Shown: piece after piece, positions 34,636 through 43,763 of the stretch
Layout: each line of letters opens with the position of its first letter
Numbering within the stretch: position 1 is the first letter of the stretch
Origin: Bacteroidota bacterium
GTDB lineage: Bacteria; Bacteroidota; Ignavibacteria; Ignavibacteriales; Ignavibacteriaceae
DNA: 64,000 nt
NCBI GenBank assembly: GCA_021777835.1
Contig: JAJYDC010000001.1
Location: 62,001 to 126,000, forward strand
Direction: 5' to 3'
Program-made: the position numbers and the translations under genes
Notes under the pieces: model-generated
The model's input: only the letters and a program-made list of their open reading frames with translations
What the model was told of the DNA's origin: nothing
Database searches by the model: none

Positions 34636-35772
34636 TTATATCCCCAACTTATCTCTTAAATCCTTCGGAATTGCATTCTTATTCACCATAATTGCAATAG
34701 TTCTTAATTTTACAAATGGTTCGGACATATACCAATATCCGCCGTACTTCTTATCCTTTGTACCCCAAGAATTCTTGGTATAATAAAATGTTGTCCCGGC
34801 TTGATCTTTTGCAACTCCTGTAATTTGCATAAGATGATCGTCTGTCGTTGCATAATCATCAAATGCTTTTTGCCTCAACTGCTGCGTTACGTCTAGCTCC
34901 TTCTCGGCTCCGGTAGTAGATGTGTCTCCTTCAATTGGCACTACGGCATAATCTGCTTTCCTGTAAAAATTATTCTTCCCGACGGCGCCGTCCCATGCTA
35001 CTGAATAATCGTTAGATATTGCATTGTCTATTATACGAATTAAATCCTTTAAAGGAACATTATAATATTCTCCTTGCTCCCAGTTATCTGGCACTTCCAA
35101 AACAAACTTTGAATAAAAAGGATGATGCGTGAAAGAAGTAATTTCAACGTAGTCCTTTGTGTTAATTCCCAAACTCTCTGCAAATGTTTTAGGAGTATAC
35201 TCCTTACCCTTATACTCAAACGTTTTTGGAACTTTCCCAAGATAAACATCACAAATTGCATTTACTAATGCTTCATAATGATCTGAAATTCTGTTCCTAT
35301 TTACTATTGTTTTAAGAGCTGCTTTAAGTACAGCATCCATCTCTGTATTATCATATAGGGTGTCGCCTGGTTCTAATCCCGGATATACTGAATTAGGTAC
35401 CGCGCCGTACTTATCAAATATTGTTAATACATCATGGGCTTGTCCGCCTTCGCCGAATTGGTATTTACCATGGTATCTTACATATCTTTCTGCTTTTAAC
35501 GGATATGTATATCTAACATTGAACATCTCTGAAAGATTATACCTTCCTTTGCCCATTCTCATCAACTCACTTTCTAAAAACGACTGAGTTGCAAAGTCCC
35601 AGCAAGTACCCGTCCTAGCTTGATTCTTTACCGATGTAGCGCCGATTTCATGGATCATTGTAAAGAAATGTCTATCGCTCTTTTCATTTTTCTTTGCTTC
35701 GTCTTGTGCATGCAATGCGAAAATAAAAAATGTAAAAAGGATTAAAGTGTAAAGAGGAATTCTAAATTTCAT
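34636..35772 (-). CDS. Secreted papain-like (C1, aminopeptidase C/bleomycin hydrolase-like) cysteine peptidase
   Basis: 378 residues with a signal peptide (residues 1-22, ending ALHAQ). The catalytic triad is visible as C57 in RTGTCWDFA, H313 in TDDHLMQITG and N334 in TKNSWGT, with Q51 in the oxyanion position. The long insertion between cysteine and histidine is like that of the C1B (PepC/bleomycin hydrolase) family. Members of that family are usually cytosolic; the exported form is common in Bacteroidota. An AAGGAAC site precedes the ATG. It has its own terminator, so it is separate from the phosphatase gene downstream. Confidence 0.9.
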   Translation of the reverse strand: MKFRIPLYTLILFTFFIFALHAQDEAKKNEKSDRHFFTMIHEIGATSVKNQARTGTCWDFATQSFLESELMRMGKGRYNLSEMFNVRYTYPLKAERYVRYHGKYQFGEGGQAHDVLTIFDKYGAVPNSVYPGLEPGDTLYDNTEMDAVLKAALKTIVNRNRISDHYEALVNAICDVYLGKVPKTFEYKGKEYTPKTFAESLGINTKDYVEITSFTHHPFYSKFVLEVPDNWEQGEYYNVPLKDLIRIIDNAISNDYSVAWDGAVGKNNFYRKADYAVVPIEGDTSTTGAEKELDVTQQLRQKAFDDYATTDDHLMQITGVAKDQAGTTFYYTKNSWGTKDKKYGGYWYMSEPFVKLRTIAIMVNKNAIPKDLRDKLGI

Positions 35773-35915
35773 TTTTGTTCCTTAAATAAATTTAAATTAT
35801 TACGCCTTAATTAAATAATTGGCGCACAATATAAAAAAAAATATAATAAATTGTATCTTCAGTATTAGAGTTAATCCGATTTCAAAAAAAAGTATCCCCA
35901 CTTTTTATCCCCGTA

Positions 35916-35936
35916 GCACAGACTATTAGTCTGTGC
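35916..35936. repeat. REP-like palindrome, copy 1
   Basis: GCACAGACTA-T-TAGTCTGTGC is a perfect inverted repeat with a 1-nt centre, flanked by ATCCCC on the left and CT on the right. Such short dispersed palindromes are often linked to REP-associated (RAYT) transposases; none is present here. Confidence 0.75.
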
Positions 35937-36018
35937 CTCTCTTATTTATGCTTTTCCCATCAGTATAAAAGTCAACCTTATTTCAATAAAAAAGTTTTCT
36001 CAGCCTTCTCATCCCCTA

Positions 36019-36039
36019 GCACAGACTATCAGTCTGTGC
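36019..36039. repeat. REP-like palindrome, copy 2
   Basis: The same palindrome as copy 1 with one base change that leaves a single mismatch in the stem, and with the same ATCCCC left flank. The two copies are 103 bp apart in direct orientation. Confidence 0.75.
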
Positions 36040-36296
36040 CTTACCTTCTATTACTCCCTCCCTCTTCAATCCCATTCAAATGATCCACTATGAACTAAAA
36101 CCTCACAAAATAATCAAGCAATTCGATACCACCACAGTAAGCAATATTCAACCTAGACATAAGCAAACTTATTAAAAGCTTAAAGCAGTTGTTGATAATA
36201 TTTGAATAAAGATATACCTTTATTTTGCTTAAACAATCTTTATTGTAAGCTTTTGTCCAAAACATCTTACAAAATAAAAATCGAAAGGGAATGAGA

Positions 36297-36749
36297 ATGA
36301 AAAACCTCTTACTATTATTTCTAACACTATTACTAATTTCAGGATGTGGAGATCCAATTAAAACAGACCTTACAGAATACACTAGATCAATCCAGCCACT
36401 TACAAAAATAGAAGAAAGCGTAATTACTAGATGGAACTCAGTCTCAGGCAAGAGTTATGTCAATGATAACTATATGTACCAAGCTCTTGATGAATTTATA
36501 ATTGAAAACTACACTCAATTCGTAGATGGGCTTAAAAAAATAAAACCCATGACAAATGAAGTCAAATCATTAAATGAACTCTATGTTAATGCTGCCGAAA
36601 AACAACTTAAAGGTTACGAGATGATGAAGGCAGGTTTAGAAAAAAGGGATAAAGATACAATGAATAACGCCTATAAATTACTTACAGACGGCAGAGCAGA
36701 GGAAAATAGCTGGGCTGGTAAATTAGAAGACTTAATGAAAAAGCACTAA
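36297..36749 (+). CDS. Small lipoprotein of unknown function
   Basis: About 150 residues. It has a lipoprotein signal with lipobox LISGC, so it should be anchored in the membrane after SPase II cleavage. The mature part is mostly helical (YTRSIQPLTKIEESV, EKQLKGYEMMKAGLEK), without a family I recognise. An ATG also exists at 36291, but AAAGGGA abuts it; the ATG at 36297 has proper 6-nt spacing and gives MKNLLLLFLTLLL, so it is preferred. It stands alone and is convergent with the cytochrome gene. Confidence 0.75.
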   Translation: MKNLLLLFLTLLLISGCGDPIKTDLTEYTRSIQPLTKIEESVITRWNSVSGKSYVNDNYMYQALDEFIIENYTQFVDGLKKIKPMTNEVKSLNELYVNAAEKQLKGYEMMKAGLEKRDKDTMNNAYKLLTDGRAEENSWAGKLEDLMKKH

Positions 36750-36778
36750 GTCATAGCCTAAGAATATTAAATAATAGA

Positions 36779-36853
36779 AAGCCATTTTATCCTTTCCAAT
36801 AGTTCATTAAAATCAGTTATCTATATGAACAATGTGTCAGGATAAAATGGCTT
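36779..36853. terminator. Long inverted repeat between convergent genes
   Basis: Perfect 14-nt arms (36779-36792 and 36840-36853, AAGCCATTTTATCC and complement) enclose 47 nt. Inside these, GTTCAT (36802-36807) and ATGAAC (36825-36830) can pair again. The position between the stops of the lipoprotein and cytochrome genes fits a shared transcription end. There is no T-run as in a classic terminator. Confidence 0.5.
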
Positions 36854-36859
36854 ACTTAC

Positions 36860-37849
36860 CTAATTATCCCGCGTAAACCAAACAACAGAATTGTGTATCG
36901 GTTTAACTGTCCTTAAATAAGTATAAATAGCTGCAAGATCGTGATCGGTCATGCCCGCAAATTGAGTCAGAGGCATAGGAGTATTAAACTGATTCGGCCT
37001 CATTGCAATATTCTTCATGCTGTCAGAAGCAAAGGACTTAATATAATTTATAAACATTGCTTCGCTCCATGAACCTATTCCTGTTGCGGAGTCAGGCGTA
37101 ATATTCGCTGATCTTACTACACCTCCCGACATATGAAATTCAAAACCCCCCGCATATTCCATACCTTTAACAGGCTGTCCCTTTATCATTTGAGTATGAC
37201 AAGTTATGCATGATGCAATTCCAACAAGGTATTTACCATAAGCTAACATATTCGATGTATCAGGCTCAGGCTGCGGTGTATAAGATCTTAAAGGCATTGT
37301 TTTCACAATAAAGTTTAACGGAAAATCAAGCGTCCTTTTCGGAACGTCATTCTTTATCGGCTTTAATGTTCTTAGGTAAGCAACGATTGAATAAAGGTCC
37401 TCTTTAGATAATTTATTGAAAGGCATATATGGCATAAGAGGGAATAGAGCTTCTCCGCTCTTATTTACTCCGCAGGTTATTGCTTTTATTATCTCGCCGT
37501 CTGTCCAGTTGCCTAGGTTCGCCGGAGTAATATTATAGGCGTATAATGCTCCCGGAACACCATCAGTCTGCTTGTCAAATACTTCTCCTCCTTTACCCAA
37601 AGTCCCCGGCATCACCGGAGCAGCATATTTCGTCCAATCCCTTTCAGAGTGACAAGCAATGCAGCCTGCAACATGGTTCGCAAGATACTTACCCCTTGCT
37701 ATTCGAGCCTGAGTTATGTCAACCTTTATATCCGGTGCACGATCAACTTTTGGAAATGTTGTATTGAAATAAATTATCCCCATTAATAACAAAACAACGA
37801 ACGAGCCAGTAACGTAAGCCAGTATTTTGAAGAACTTTCTCACATGCAC
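36860..37849 (-). CDS. Membrane-anchored diheme cytochrome c
   Basis: 329 residues. An N-terminal membrane anchor (FVVLLLMGIIYF) is followed by two class I cytochrome c domains, each with a CxxCH heme site: CIACH at residues 63-67 and CITCH at 214-218. Distal methionines are likely in MPYMPFNKL and PNQFNTPMPLTQFAGM. The spacing and the GKYLANHVAGC / GKYLVGIASC openings match the two-domain cytochromes that accept electrons in alcohol or sugar dehydrogenase systems. No dehydrogenase is adjacent, so the partner is unknown. AGAGGTGC precedes the ATG. Confidence 0.9.
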   Translation of the reverse strand: MHVRKFFKILAYVTGSFVVLLLMGIIYFNTTFPKVDRAPDIKVDITQARIARGKYLANHVAGCIACHSERDWTKYAAPVMPGTLGKGGEVFDKQTDGVPGALYAYNITPANLGNWTDGEIIKAITCGVNKSGEALFPLMPYMPFNKLSKEDLYSIVAYLRTLKPIKNDVPKRTLDFPLNFIVKTMPLRSYTPQPEPDTSNMLAYGKYLVGIASCITCHTQMIKGQPVKGMEYAGGFEFHMSGGVVRSANITPDSATGIGSWSEAMFINYIKSFASDSMKNIAMRPNQFNTPMPLTQFAGMTDHDLAAIYTYLRTVKPIHNSVVWFTRDN

Positions 37850-38185
37850 CTCTTCTTATTATTATTGAAAATAGAAATTATAGTTCCCTTAATATTTAAT
37901 ATGTCAATAACAGTAGGCTTGATTATTTTAATTATAAACTAAGTAGGAAGAAAGAAAATAATTAAATGAATATATGAAGTTCATTAATCTTGAGTCAACA
38001 AGAATAGCGGCGATGTTATACCTATCACATACACTTTTGTTATTATGAAATTAAAGCTTAAAACTTGCTTATTTATAAGTTTCTTACGAAATGAGCTTTC
38101 AAGCAAACTTATTACGTGTATTCCAAAGCAAGTAATTATTTTATTTAAGTGTCTATTTTATCTGTGAAAACTGAAAGGACTTACG
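37850..38185. other. Intergenic region
   Basis: 336 nt between the divergent cytochrome and cupredoxin genes. Both promoters must lie here, but I could not pick a clear one. The only definite signal is the ribosome site AAAGGACTTACG before the cupredoxin ATG. Confidence 0.4.
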
Positions 38186-38845
38186 ATGGAAACAAAAGCT
38201 ACTTCCAAATTATTAAAGCGATTATCGCTTTTTTGTGCAATAGCACTTATCTTCACAGCCTCTTCTGCATATGCTACCACTCATGTTATCCAGTTCGGTG
38301 GTTCTCTAGGAATAGTATATTCTCCAAATTCAATTAATGTATCCGTAGGGGATACCATCACTTGGGAAGGCGATTTTAATATGCACCCACTAAGTTCTAC
38401 CAGCGTGCCTACCGGAGCCAATAGTTTTAGTAATTTATCCGGTAGCGGATCTTTTTCCTATGTTGTCCAATTAGCGGGCACTTACAGTTACCAATGTAAT
38501 ATACATTATTCTTTAGGCATGGTCGGTTCGTTTACTGCTTTAACAACTGGAATAAAAAATAATCCTATATCATCTCTACCTCATGCTTTCAGCCTCGCAC
38601 AGAATTATCCAAATCCATTCAACCCAACAACCACTATAAGATTTAATATTCCAAGCCAGGGCTTTGTATCGTTAAAAATATATGATATAACAGGAAGTAA
38701 AGTTGCAACTATTGTGAATGGGAATTTGCAAGCAGGAAGTTACTCCTATATATGGAATGCCGATTATTTATCATCTGGAGTATATTTTTATCAGCTTAAG
38801 GCAGGATCGCTCGTTGAGACAAAGAAACTTGTACTGCTAAAGTAA
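38186..38845 (+). CDS. Secreted plastocyanin-like (cupredoxin) protein with type IX sorting domain
   Basis: 219 residues. A signal peptide (1-30, ending SSAYA) is followed by a cupredoxin domain (32-118) with type 1 copper ligands H67 (NMHPL), C104 and H107 (YQCNIHY) and M112. From about 134 the C-terminus is a type IX secretion sorting domain (FSLAQNYPNPFNP, then a GVYFYQLKAG.LVETKKLVLLK ending). It is therefore exported through the type IX system and surface-attached or released, carrying a copper electron-transfer site outside the cell. It sits 336 nt from the diheme cytochrome c, divergently; a shared redox role is possible but unproven. Confidence 0.92.
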   Translation: METKATSKLLKRLSLFCAIALIFTASSAYATTHVIQFGGSLGIVYSPNSINVSVGDTITWEGDFNMHPLSSTSVPTGANSFSNLSGSGSFSYVVQLAGTYSYQCNIHYSLGMVGSFTALTTGIKNNPISSLPHAFSLAQNYPNPFNPTTTIRFNIPSQGFVSLKIYDITGSKVATIVNGNLQAGSYSYIWNADYLSSGVYFYQLKAGSLVETKKLVLLK

Positions 38846-38916
38846 GGATTTTGGGACTGAAAATTATAACGTCTTGGTAGGTTAGACCAAAAATGTCTGT
38901 AGCATTTAAAATAAAA

Positions 38917-38952
38917 AAATGGTAGGTACATACTATATTGTGCCTGCCATTT
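38917..38952 (+). terminator. Probable terminator of the cupredoxin gene
   Basis: 14-bp stem (38917-38930 with 38939-38952, starting AAATGG and ending CCATTT, two G-U pairs) with an 8-nt loop, flanked by A-rich and T/A-rich sequence. The rest of the gap up to 39168 shows nothing recognisable. Confidence 0.6.
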
Positions 38953-39168
38953 ATTTAAAATCAATTACCCGGAATTATATTCCAACCAAATAATATTATT
39001 TCATAAACACTAATTTTCTAGTCTCAACAAAACTTCGCGTCCATAATCTATAAAAATAAATTCAAATTGAAAGGTTGTTTGCTTTTCATAAACGTACGGT
39101 GAATATCCGTTAATTTTAGCATAAGTACTTATCATATTGATTGAATAGTCCAAATCTCAATATAACGA

Positions 39169-39203
39169 AAAAGCCTTGTAACTTCTAAAATTACAAGGCT
39201 TTT
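39169..39203 (-). terminator. Terminator of the tRNA-Asp transcript
   Basis: Perfect 13-bp stem (AAAAGCCTTGTAA at 39169-39181 with its complement at 39191-39203), 9-nt loop, followed on the minus strand by T-rich sequence. It lies 9 nt beyond the tRNA 3' end. Confidence 0.85.
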
Positions 39204-39212
39204 ATCCTTTAG

Positions 39213-39286
39213 CGGGGCCGACGAGACTCGAACTCGCGACCTCCTGCGTGACAGGCAGGCGTTCTAACCAACTGAACTACGACCCC
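39213..39286 (-). tRNA. tRNA-Asp (anticodon GTC)
   Basis: 74 nt. The acceptor arms GGGGTCG and CGGCCCC pair (one T-G), with a D-arm GTTCAGTTGGTTAGAAC, an anticodon stem CCTGC/GCAGG around loop CTGTCAC giving anticodon GTC, and a T-arm GCGAGTTCGAGTCTCGT. The discriminator is G. The CCA end is not encoded and must be added by the CCA enzyme. Confidence 0.97.
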
Positions 39287-39388
39287 GGCTATCTTTAAAT
39301 CATTATTTCAAATTTGAATATCAAATATAAATTTAACACTCTCCAAAATCAATATTCAAAATAAAATATTTGCATTAATATTTGCCTC

Positions 39389-40489
39389 TTATTCCCCAAA
39401 TGAAATTCCTACAGCTTTCGCGGCAAACACTGCTTGTGTATCTGGCTGGACTAACTTCTGACGCGAAATAGCATCTTCTATCCTAACATTCTTTACTTCG
39501 CTGCCTTTTAATGCTACCATACGTCCAAACTTTTTATTGGCTGCTAGTTGTATAGCAAATGCTCCAAATTTTGTTGATAATATCCTATCAAATGGAGTTG
39601 GACTTCCGCCGCGCTGCAAATGCCCAAGTACAGTTACCCTTGTCTCTCTATTTGTGTTTTCTTCTATCCTCTTTGCTACTAATTCACCTATTCCGCCAAG
39701 CTGCACCGGATCATGTCTCTTTATGTCCTGTCCCTTGACAACCATCTCTCCGTCCATCGGTTTAGCTCCTTCTGAAACACAAACCAAACTGAATTTTTTC
39801 CCCATAAGCTCTCTCTTCAATATCTTATCGTAAACTTTATCCCACGAAAAAGGAATTTCCGGGATCAATATAATATCTGCGCCGCCTGCTAATCCGCCGT
39901 TTAATGCTATCCAACCTGCGTACCTGCCCATTACCTCTACTACAATTACTCTGTGATGCGAAGAAGCCGTAGTATGCAGTCTATCTAACGCTTCGGCTAC
40001 TACGTATACTGCAGAATCATGCCCGAATGTTAAGTCCGTAGCTTCAAGATCATTATCTATCGTTTTCGGTACACCAATCATATTCATTCCCATTTCACCA
40101 AGCTTTTTGCAAATATGCATTGTTCCGTCTCCGCCTATTGCAATCAATGCATCCAAATTCCATGCTTGATAATTCCTTAATGCCGCCTCTGATTTATTCG
40201 CAATCTCTATCTTACCGTCCTTTTGAATTGGCCAGTGAAATGGATCTCCTTTATTTGAAGAGCCTAAAATTGTACCGCCTCGAGCTAATATTCCCGATAC
40301 GTCATCGTTCTTTAATTCTCTTGCTCTACCTTCAACTAATCCTTCAAACCCGTCAATAATACCTAGCACTGACATTCCGTAATCCTGCGCCGGTTTAGTT
40401 ACCCCTCTTATTACTGCATTTAATCCTGGGCAATCACCGCCTCCGGTTAATAATCCTATTCTTTTTACTTTTGAACTTGTAGCCATCAT
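39389..40489 (-). CDS. pfkA: 6-phosphofructokinase
   Basis: 366 residues; phosphorylates fructose 6-phosphate in glycolysis. Motifs: GGGDCPGLNAVIRG, IGGDGTMH (119-122 GGDG), GVPKTIDNDLEATDLTFG, EVMGRYAGWIA and LGHLQRGGSPTPFDR. Glycine at position 122 (E. coli 104) favours ATP, while lysine at 142 (E. coli 124, in PKTIDND) is typical of PPi and group III enzymes. This mixed pair is found in group III PFKs that use ATP, so ATP is the likelier donor but not certain. Two ATGs lie in tandem (40489 and 40486) after AAAGGATAG; the second has better spacing. Confidence 0.94.
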   Translation of the reverse strand: MMATSSKVKRIGLLTGGGDCPGLNAVIRGVTKPAQDYGMSVLGIIDGFEGLVEGRARELKNDDVSGILARGGTILGSSNKGDPFHWPIQKDGKIEIANKSEAALRNYQAWNLDALIAIGGDGTMHICKKLGEMGMNMIGVPKTIDNDLEATDLTFGHDSAVYVVAEALDRLHTTASSHHRVIVVEVMGRYAGWIALNGGLAGGADIILIPEIPFSWDKVYDKILKRELMGKKFSLVCVSEGAKPMDGEMVVKGQDIKRHDPVQLGGIGELVAKRIEENTNRETRVTVLGHLQRGGSPTPFDRILSTKFGAFAIQLAANKKFGRMVALKGSEVKNVRIEDAISRQKLVQPDTQAVFAAKAVGISFGE

Positions 40490-40536
40490 CTATCCTTTTA
40501 TTTTTTCAATTATTATTACGCCATTCTTAAGGCGTT

Positions 40537-41445
40537 CTAAACTATCTTTGCGGTTGTCTTAAAATGTAGCTTAACTAAATCACTTAGCTTTGCAGTTCCG
40601 TATATCTTGTTTATTTGACTGGCTGCCTCATTAACCGCACTCGAAGCACCCTTTGGCAATTTAATCGTTAATAGACTATTCTGAACATCAAACCATTCTA
40701 CCAATTTTTCCCTAGCAAGAATCGAAGCCGCAGCTACTGCAGTATACTTTTCAGCTTTAGTAAATTGATGAAGTACAATATTTTTTCCTTTTTCCTGTAA
40801 TGAATTTCTTATAAGACTTTCATCACCGAACTTATCGCTGATCGCTTCTTTTGCGGAACATCGAATAAGCAAATTTTCTAGTACTTTAGCATGCCCCCAG
40901 CCTAATATTTTATTCACGTTCTTTATCTTACTGTGAAGTTCGTTATACTTTTTTGGTGTTATTAGTATAATCTCGTAATTATCTTTAACAATTTTTTTTA
41001 TTTCTCCTGCGATAAGCTTAATCGACCTATCGGATAATTCCTTGCTGTCCTTTACCCCGATTGCCCGTAAAAGTTTAATGCTATTTCCATCGGCAAATAC
41101 TCCTGCTATTACTAGCGGACCAAAATAATCACCTTTGCCGGATTCATCAGTACCAATGTAATTATTCGGTTCTGCAAATTCTTCCTTATCGTTAAAAAGA
41201 CTATCTCCGTATATTAAACTGTTTATTTGCTTGTATAACAAAGTATCCTTATTACCTTGCAACACAGTTTTTACTCCGCTTTTGCCGAAGTAAACAAGCA
41301 ATACTATCTTATCCTTCCCTTTGTAGATTACAGTTTCGTAATTATACTTTTTCTTTTCAACTTCTGAAACATTAACAGATAGTCCAATTAATTTCTTCTT
41401 GTACTCTTCAATAACTTTTAAAGCAGAAATTTCTATCGAATTCAC
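40537..41445 (-). CDS. rnhC: Ribonuclease HIII
   Basis: 302 residues. An N-terminal TBP-like substrate-binding domain (about 1-85) precedes the RNase H2/H3 core, with GTDESGKGDYFGPLV (catalytic Asp-Glu), IGVKDSKELSD and AAASILARE. The DESGKGD signature and the extra N-terminal domain separate HIII from HII. It removes RNA from RNA/DNA hybrids. The start codon is GTG (41445): the ATG two bases upstream reads ATG-TGA. No good ribosome site is visible. It lies 47 nt upstream of pfkA, possibly in one transcript. Confidence 0.93.
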   Translation of the reverse strand: MNSIEISALKVIEEYKKKLIGLSVNVSEVEKKKYNYETVIYKGKDKIVLLVYFGKSGVKTVLQGNKDTLLYKQINSLIYGDSLFNDKEEFAEPNNYIGTDESGKGDYFGPLVIAGVFADGNSIKLLRAIGVKDSKELSDRSIKLIAGEIKKIVKDNYEIILITPKKYNELHSKIKNVNKILGWGHAKVLENLLIRCSAKEAISDKFGDESLIRNSLQEKGKNIVLHQFTKAEKYTAVAAASILAREKLVEWFDVQNSLLTIKLPKGASSAVNEAASQINKIYGTAKLSDLVKLHFKTTAKIV

Positions 41446-41961
41446 ATTAAAAATTTATTATTATTCTACAAAAATACTTATTTCTTAAGTAATACTAAAA
41501 TCCATTTATAATTTATTTCTGCGCTTCGGCCCGTGATAATCTTATACGAAGTCTCTAAAGAAGATAATTCCCATTTGAGAAATTCAAAATAAAGAAGCGC
41601 GCAGTTCTTAAAATCGATTATATTGCAATTCTTAATTAACAAAATAGACCTTAATACATTGAGTTAGTTAAACATTATTTCTTTTATAATGCATCAAAGG
41701 TTTACTTAAAATCAACAAAGTGGGCGATTATATCCAAGTACTATGCTTATTCAGTAAGAATTTTTCAAGATATTGCAAAAGATTCCTTTAACCTTATTCA
41801 TCCTATTTAGAAATCTAGCCTCTTTGGATTCTTTAACAACACCTAGAAGACTCTTAAGCAGCTTTTAATTCAGCTTTAAAAATATTACATAACAATGGCA
41901 TAACATCAATTTTAAGTATATTTAAGCAACAAAATATCATCAATTAGGAAAAAATTATATT
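41446..41961. other. Intergenic region between divergent genes
   Basis: 516 nt separating rnhC (minus) and the ABC exporter genes (plus). It is AT-rich. I find no ORF with coding character, no RNA gene, no strong hairpin and no clear promoter. AGGAAAAAATT before 41962 is a weak ribosome site. Confidence 0.45.
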
Positions 41962-42909
41962 ATGGCTTTTAATTCGATAGAAACAACCGGGTTAACTAAG
42001 GTTTACTCTACTTCATTCGGCAGGAAAAAGGTAGAGGCTCTTACCGGCTTAAATCTCAATGTCTCACCGGGTACTATTTTTGGTTTTCTTGGTCCAAACG
42101 GAGCAGGCAAAACTACTCTGGTAAAATTGCTTCTAGGCATCACCTTCCCAACCTCAGGAAGTGCCAAAATATTAGGGGAAGATATTTCCGGTTATAAAAT
42201 AAAATCACGTATCGGATATCTGCCCGAAAATCATAAGTATCCACCCTATCTTACTGGGGGAGAAGTACTTGATTTTTTCGGTAAACTTTCGGGAATGGAA
42301 GGGGATCCTCTGAGTAAGAAAATCGATGAACTATTAGAATTAGTGAATCTTTCAAAATGGAAGAAGACAAAAGTAAAGAATTATTCTAAAGGAATGATGC
42401 AAAGACTAGGTCTTGCTCAAGCCTTAATAAATGATCCTGAATTGATTTTTCTTGATGAACCAACTGATGGGGTTGACCCAATCGGACGTAAAGATATAAG
42501 AGATATACTGACAGAATTAAAAACAAGATCTAAAACAATTTTCCTTAATAGCCATCTTTTGTCGGAAGTTGAATTAATCACCGACCGTGTTGGAATACTA
42601 AATAGAGGTAAATTAATTCGCGAAGGTACGGTTAAGGAACTAACTCAAAAAGGTGAAGAGTATAAATTGAATCTTGAAGGAAGTTCTGTAGAAAGCTTCA
42701 TCAAACAATACCAGGATAATTTTCAAATTTCAAAGTTAAATGACGGATATTTTACACTAAAAGTTTCACATGCTAACGAACTTAATAGTATCCTTGATAA
42801 GCTGCGCAGTGAAGGAATAATGGTTAAGGAAATGGTGCAGCAGAAAAACTCTCTCGAAGATATATTTATATCACTTATAAGCGAATCTGAAAAAGGCGGT
42901 GCGAAATGA
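41962..42909 (+). CDS. ABC-2 type exporter, ATP-binding protein
   Basis: 315 residues. Walker A GPNGAGKTT, Q-loop ILGYLPEN-like (RIGYLPENHKYPPYL), signature YSKGMMQRLGLAQAL, Walker B LIFLDEPTDGVDP, H-loop NSHLLSE. A C-terminal extension of about 80 residues is typical of NatA/CcmA-like exporters (DrrA type). It overlaps the permease start by ATGA, so the two form one transporter. The substrate is unknown. Confidence 0.93.
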   Translation: MAFNSIETTGLTKVYSTSFGRKKVEALTGLNLNVSPGTIFGFLGPNGAGKTTLVKLLLGITFPTSGSAKILGEDISGYKIKSRIGYLPENHKYPPYLTGGEVLDFFGKLSGMEGDPLSKKIDELLELVNLSKWKKTKVKNYSKGMMQRLGLAQALINDPELIFLDEPTDGVDPIGRKDIRDILTELKTRSKTIFLNSHLLSEVELITDRVGILNRGKLIREGTVKELTQKGEEYKLNLEGSSVESFIKQYQDNFQISKLNDGYFTLKVSHANELNSILDKLRSEGIMVKEMVQQKNSLEDIFISLISESEKGGAK

Positions 42910-43715
42910 AAAATATTTGGACAGTTACCTGGTACTCACTACGTGAAGCTTTAGCAAGGAAAGTATTTATATTCTTCTTCGTCATTTCAATCTTGACGAT
43001 AGTATTTGTAGCGCTTATTCTAAACTTGACTGGCATTGAAAAAGTATTTGCACCGGGAGTGCAGCCTGATTTATTCAATGCGGTAAACACTCTCGAAATG
43101 ATGTTCATATCGCCGATTACTCTTATTTGCCTTTTGCTTTCAATATTTTCAAGCGCAAGTTTTATCCCGATTATGCTGGAAAAAGGAAATATAGATTTGC
43201 TGCTGTCAAAACCTATTTCCAGGGAACAATTGCTTTTGGGTAAATTCTTTGGCGGCATTCTAGTTGTTCTCTTAAATATTGCATTCTTAATAATTGGCGT
43301 GTGGTTGATCTTTTCATTTAAGTTCTCAATCTGGAATTTTGAATTTCTAATAACCATTTTTACGATTACTTTTATTTTCTCAATCCTTTACTCGATAATT
43401 GTCTTCTTCGGAATAATAACAAAGAGTTCAACGCTTGGCATGATGATTGCCTACTTATTATTCTTAATTGTAAGTCCGGCTTTGTATACAGCAAAATATA
43501 AGTTTGCTCTTTTCATACAGAACAATATTATAAAAGGAGTAATTGACTTTGCTTACTACATTTTACCGAAAACTTCCGAGTTAATGGGAAAAACTAATTA
43601 TGACTTGGCTTCCGGGCATGGTATTACAAATTATCAGCCGGTATTAACTTCCTTGTTGTTCTTAGTTCTAACATTGGGAATTTCGGTTGCCATTTTTAGG
43701 AAAAAGGACTTCTAA
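42906..43715 (+). CDS. ABC-2 type exporter, permease
   Basis: 269 residues with about six membrane spans: VFIFFFVISILTIVFVALIL, ISPITLICLLLSIFSS, the conserved EKGNIDLLLSKPISREQLLLGKF after the second span, ILVVLLNIAFLIIGVWLIF, FTITFIFSILYSIIVFFGI, MIAYLLFLIVSPAL and VLTSLLFLVLTLGISVAIF. The elbow motif LLLSKPISR is characteristic of ABC-2 permeases. Its start codon lies in the stop of the ATPase gene. Confidence 0.9.
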   Translation: MKNIWTVTWYSLREALARKVFIFFFVISILTIVFVALILNLTGIEKVFAPGVQPDLFNAVNTLEMMFISPITLICLLLSIFSSASFIPIMLEKGNIDLLLSKPISREQLLLGKFFGGILVVLLNIAFLIIGVWLIFSFKFSIWNFEFLITIFTITFIFSILYSIIVFFGIITKSSTLGMMIAYLLFLIVSPALYTAKYKFALFIQNNIIKGVIDFAYYILPKTSELMGKTNYDLASGHGITNYQPVLTSLLFLVLTLGISVAIFRKKDF

Positions 43716-43763
43716 AGAATAAAATAATTTGATTCAAAGTGGAACTATTTAGGGTTAATTTTA

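Larger units (their letters stand above)
35773..36290. other. Intergenic region between divergent genes, with REP-like palindromes
   Basis: 518 nt, very AT-rich. It holds two copies of a palindrome (35916-35936 and 36019-36039) and separates the divergent peptidase and lipoprotein genes. I do not see a convincing TAnnTTTG promoter on either strand. Confidence 0.5.

Noticed and set aside
36095-36451. 118-codon minus-strand ORF opposite the lipoprotein gene
   Set aside because: It overlaps the clear lipoprotein coding frame, has composition typical of a shadow frame and no ribosome site.
42875-43357. 160-codon minus-strand ORF across the ABC-2 permease
   Set aside because: The opposite frame has membrane helices and family motifs; this one has none.
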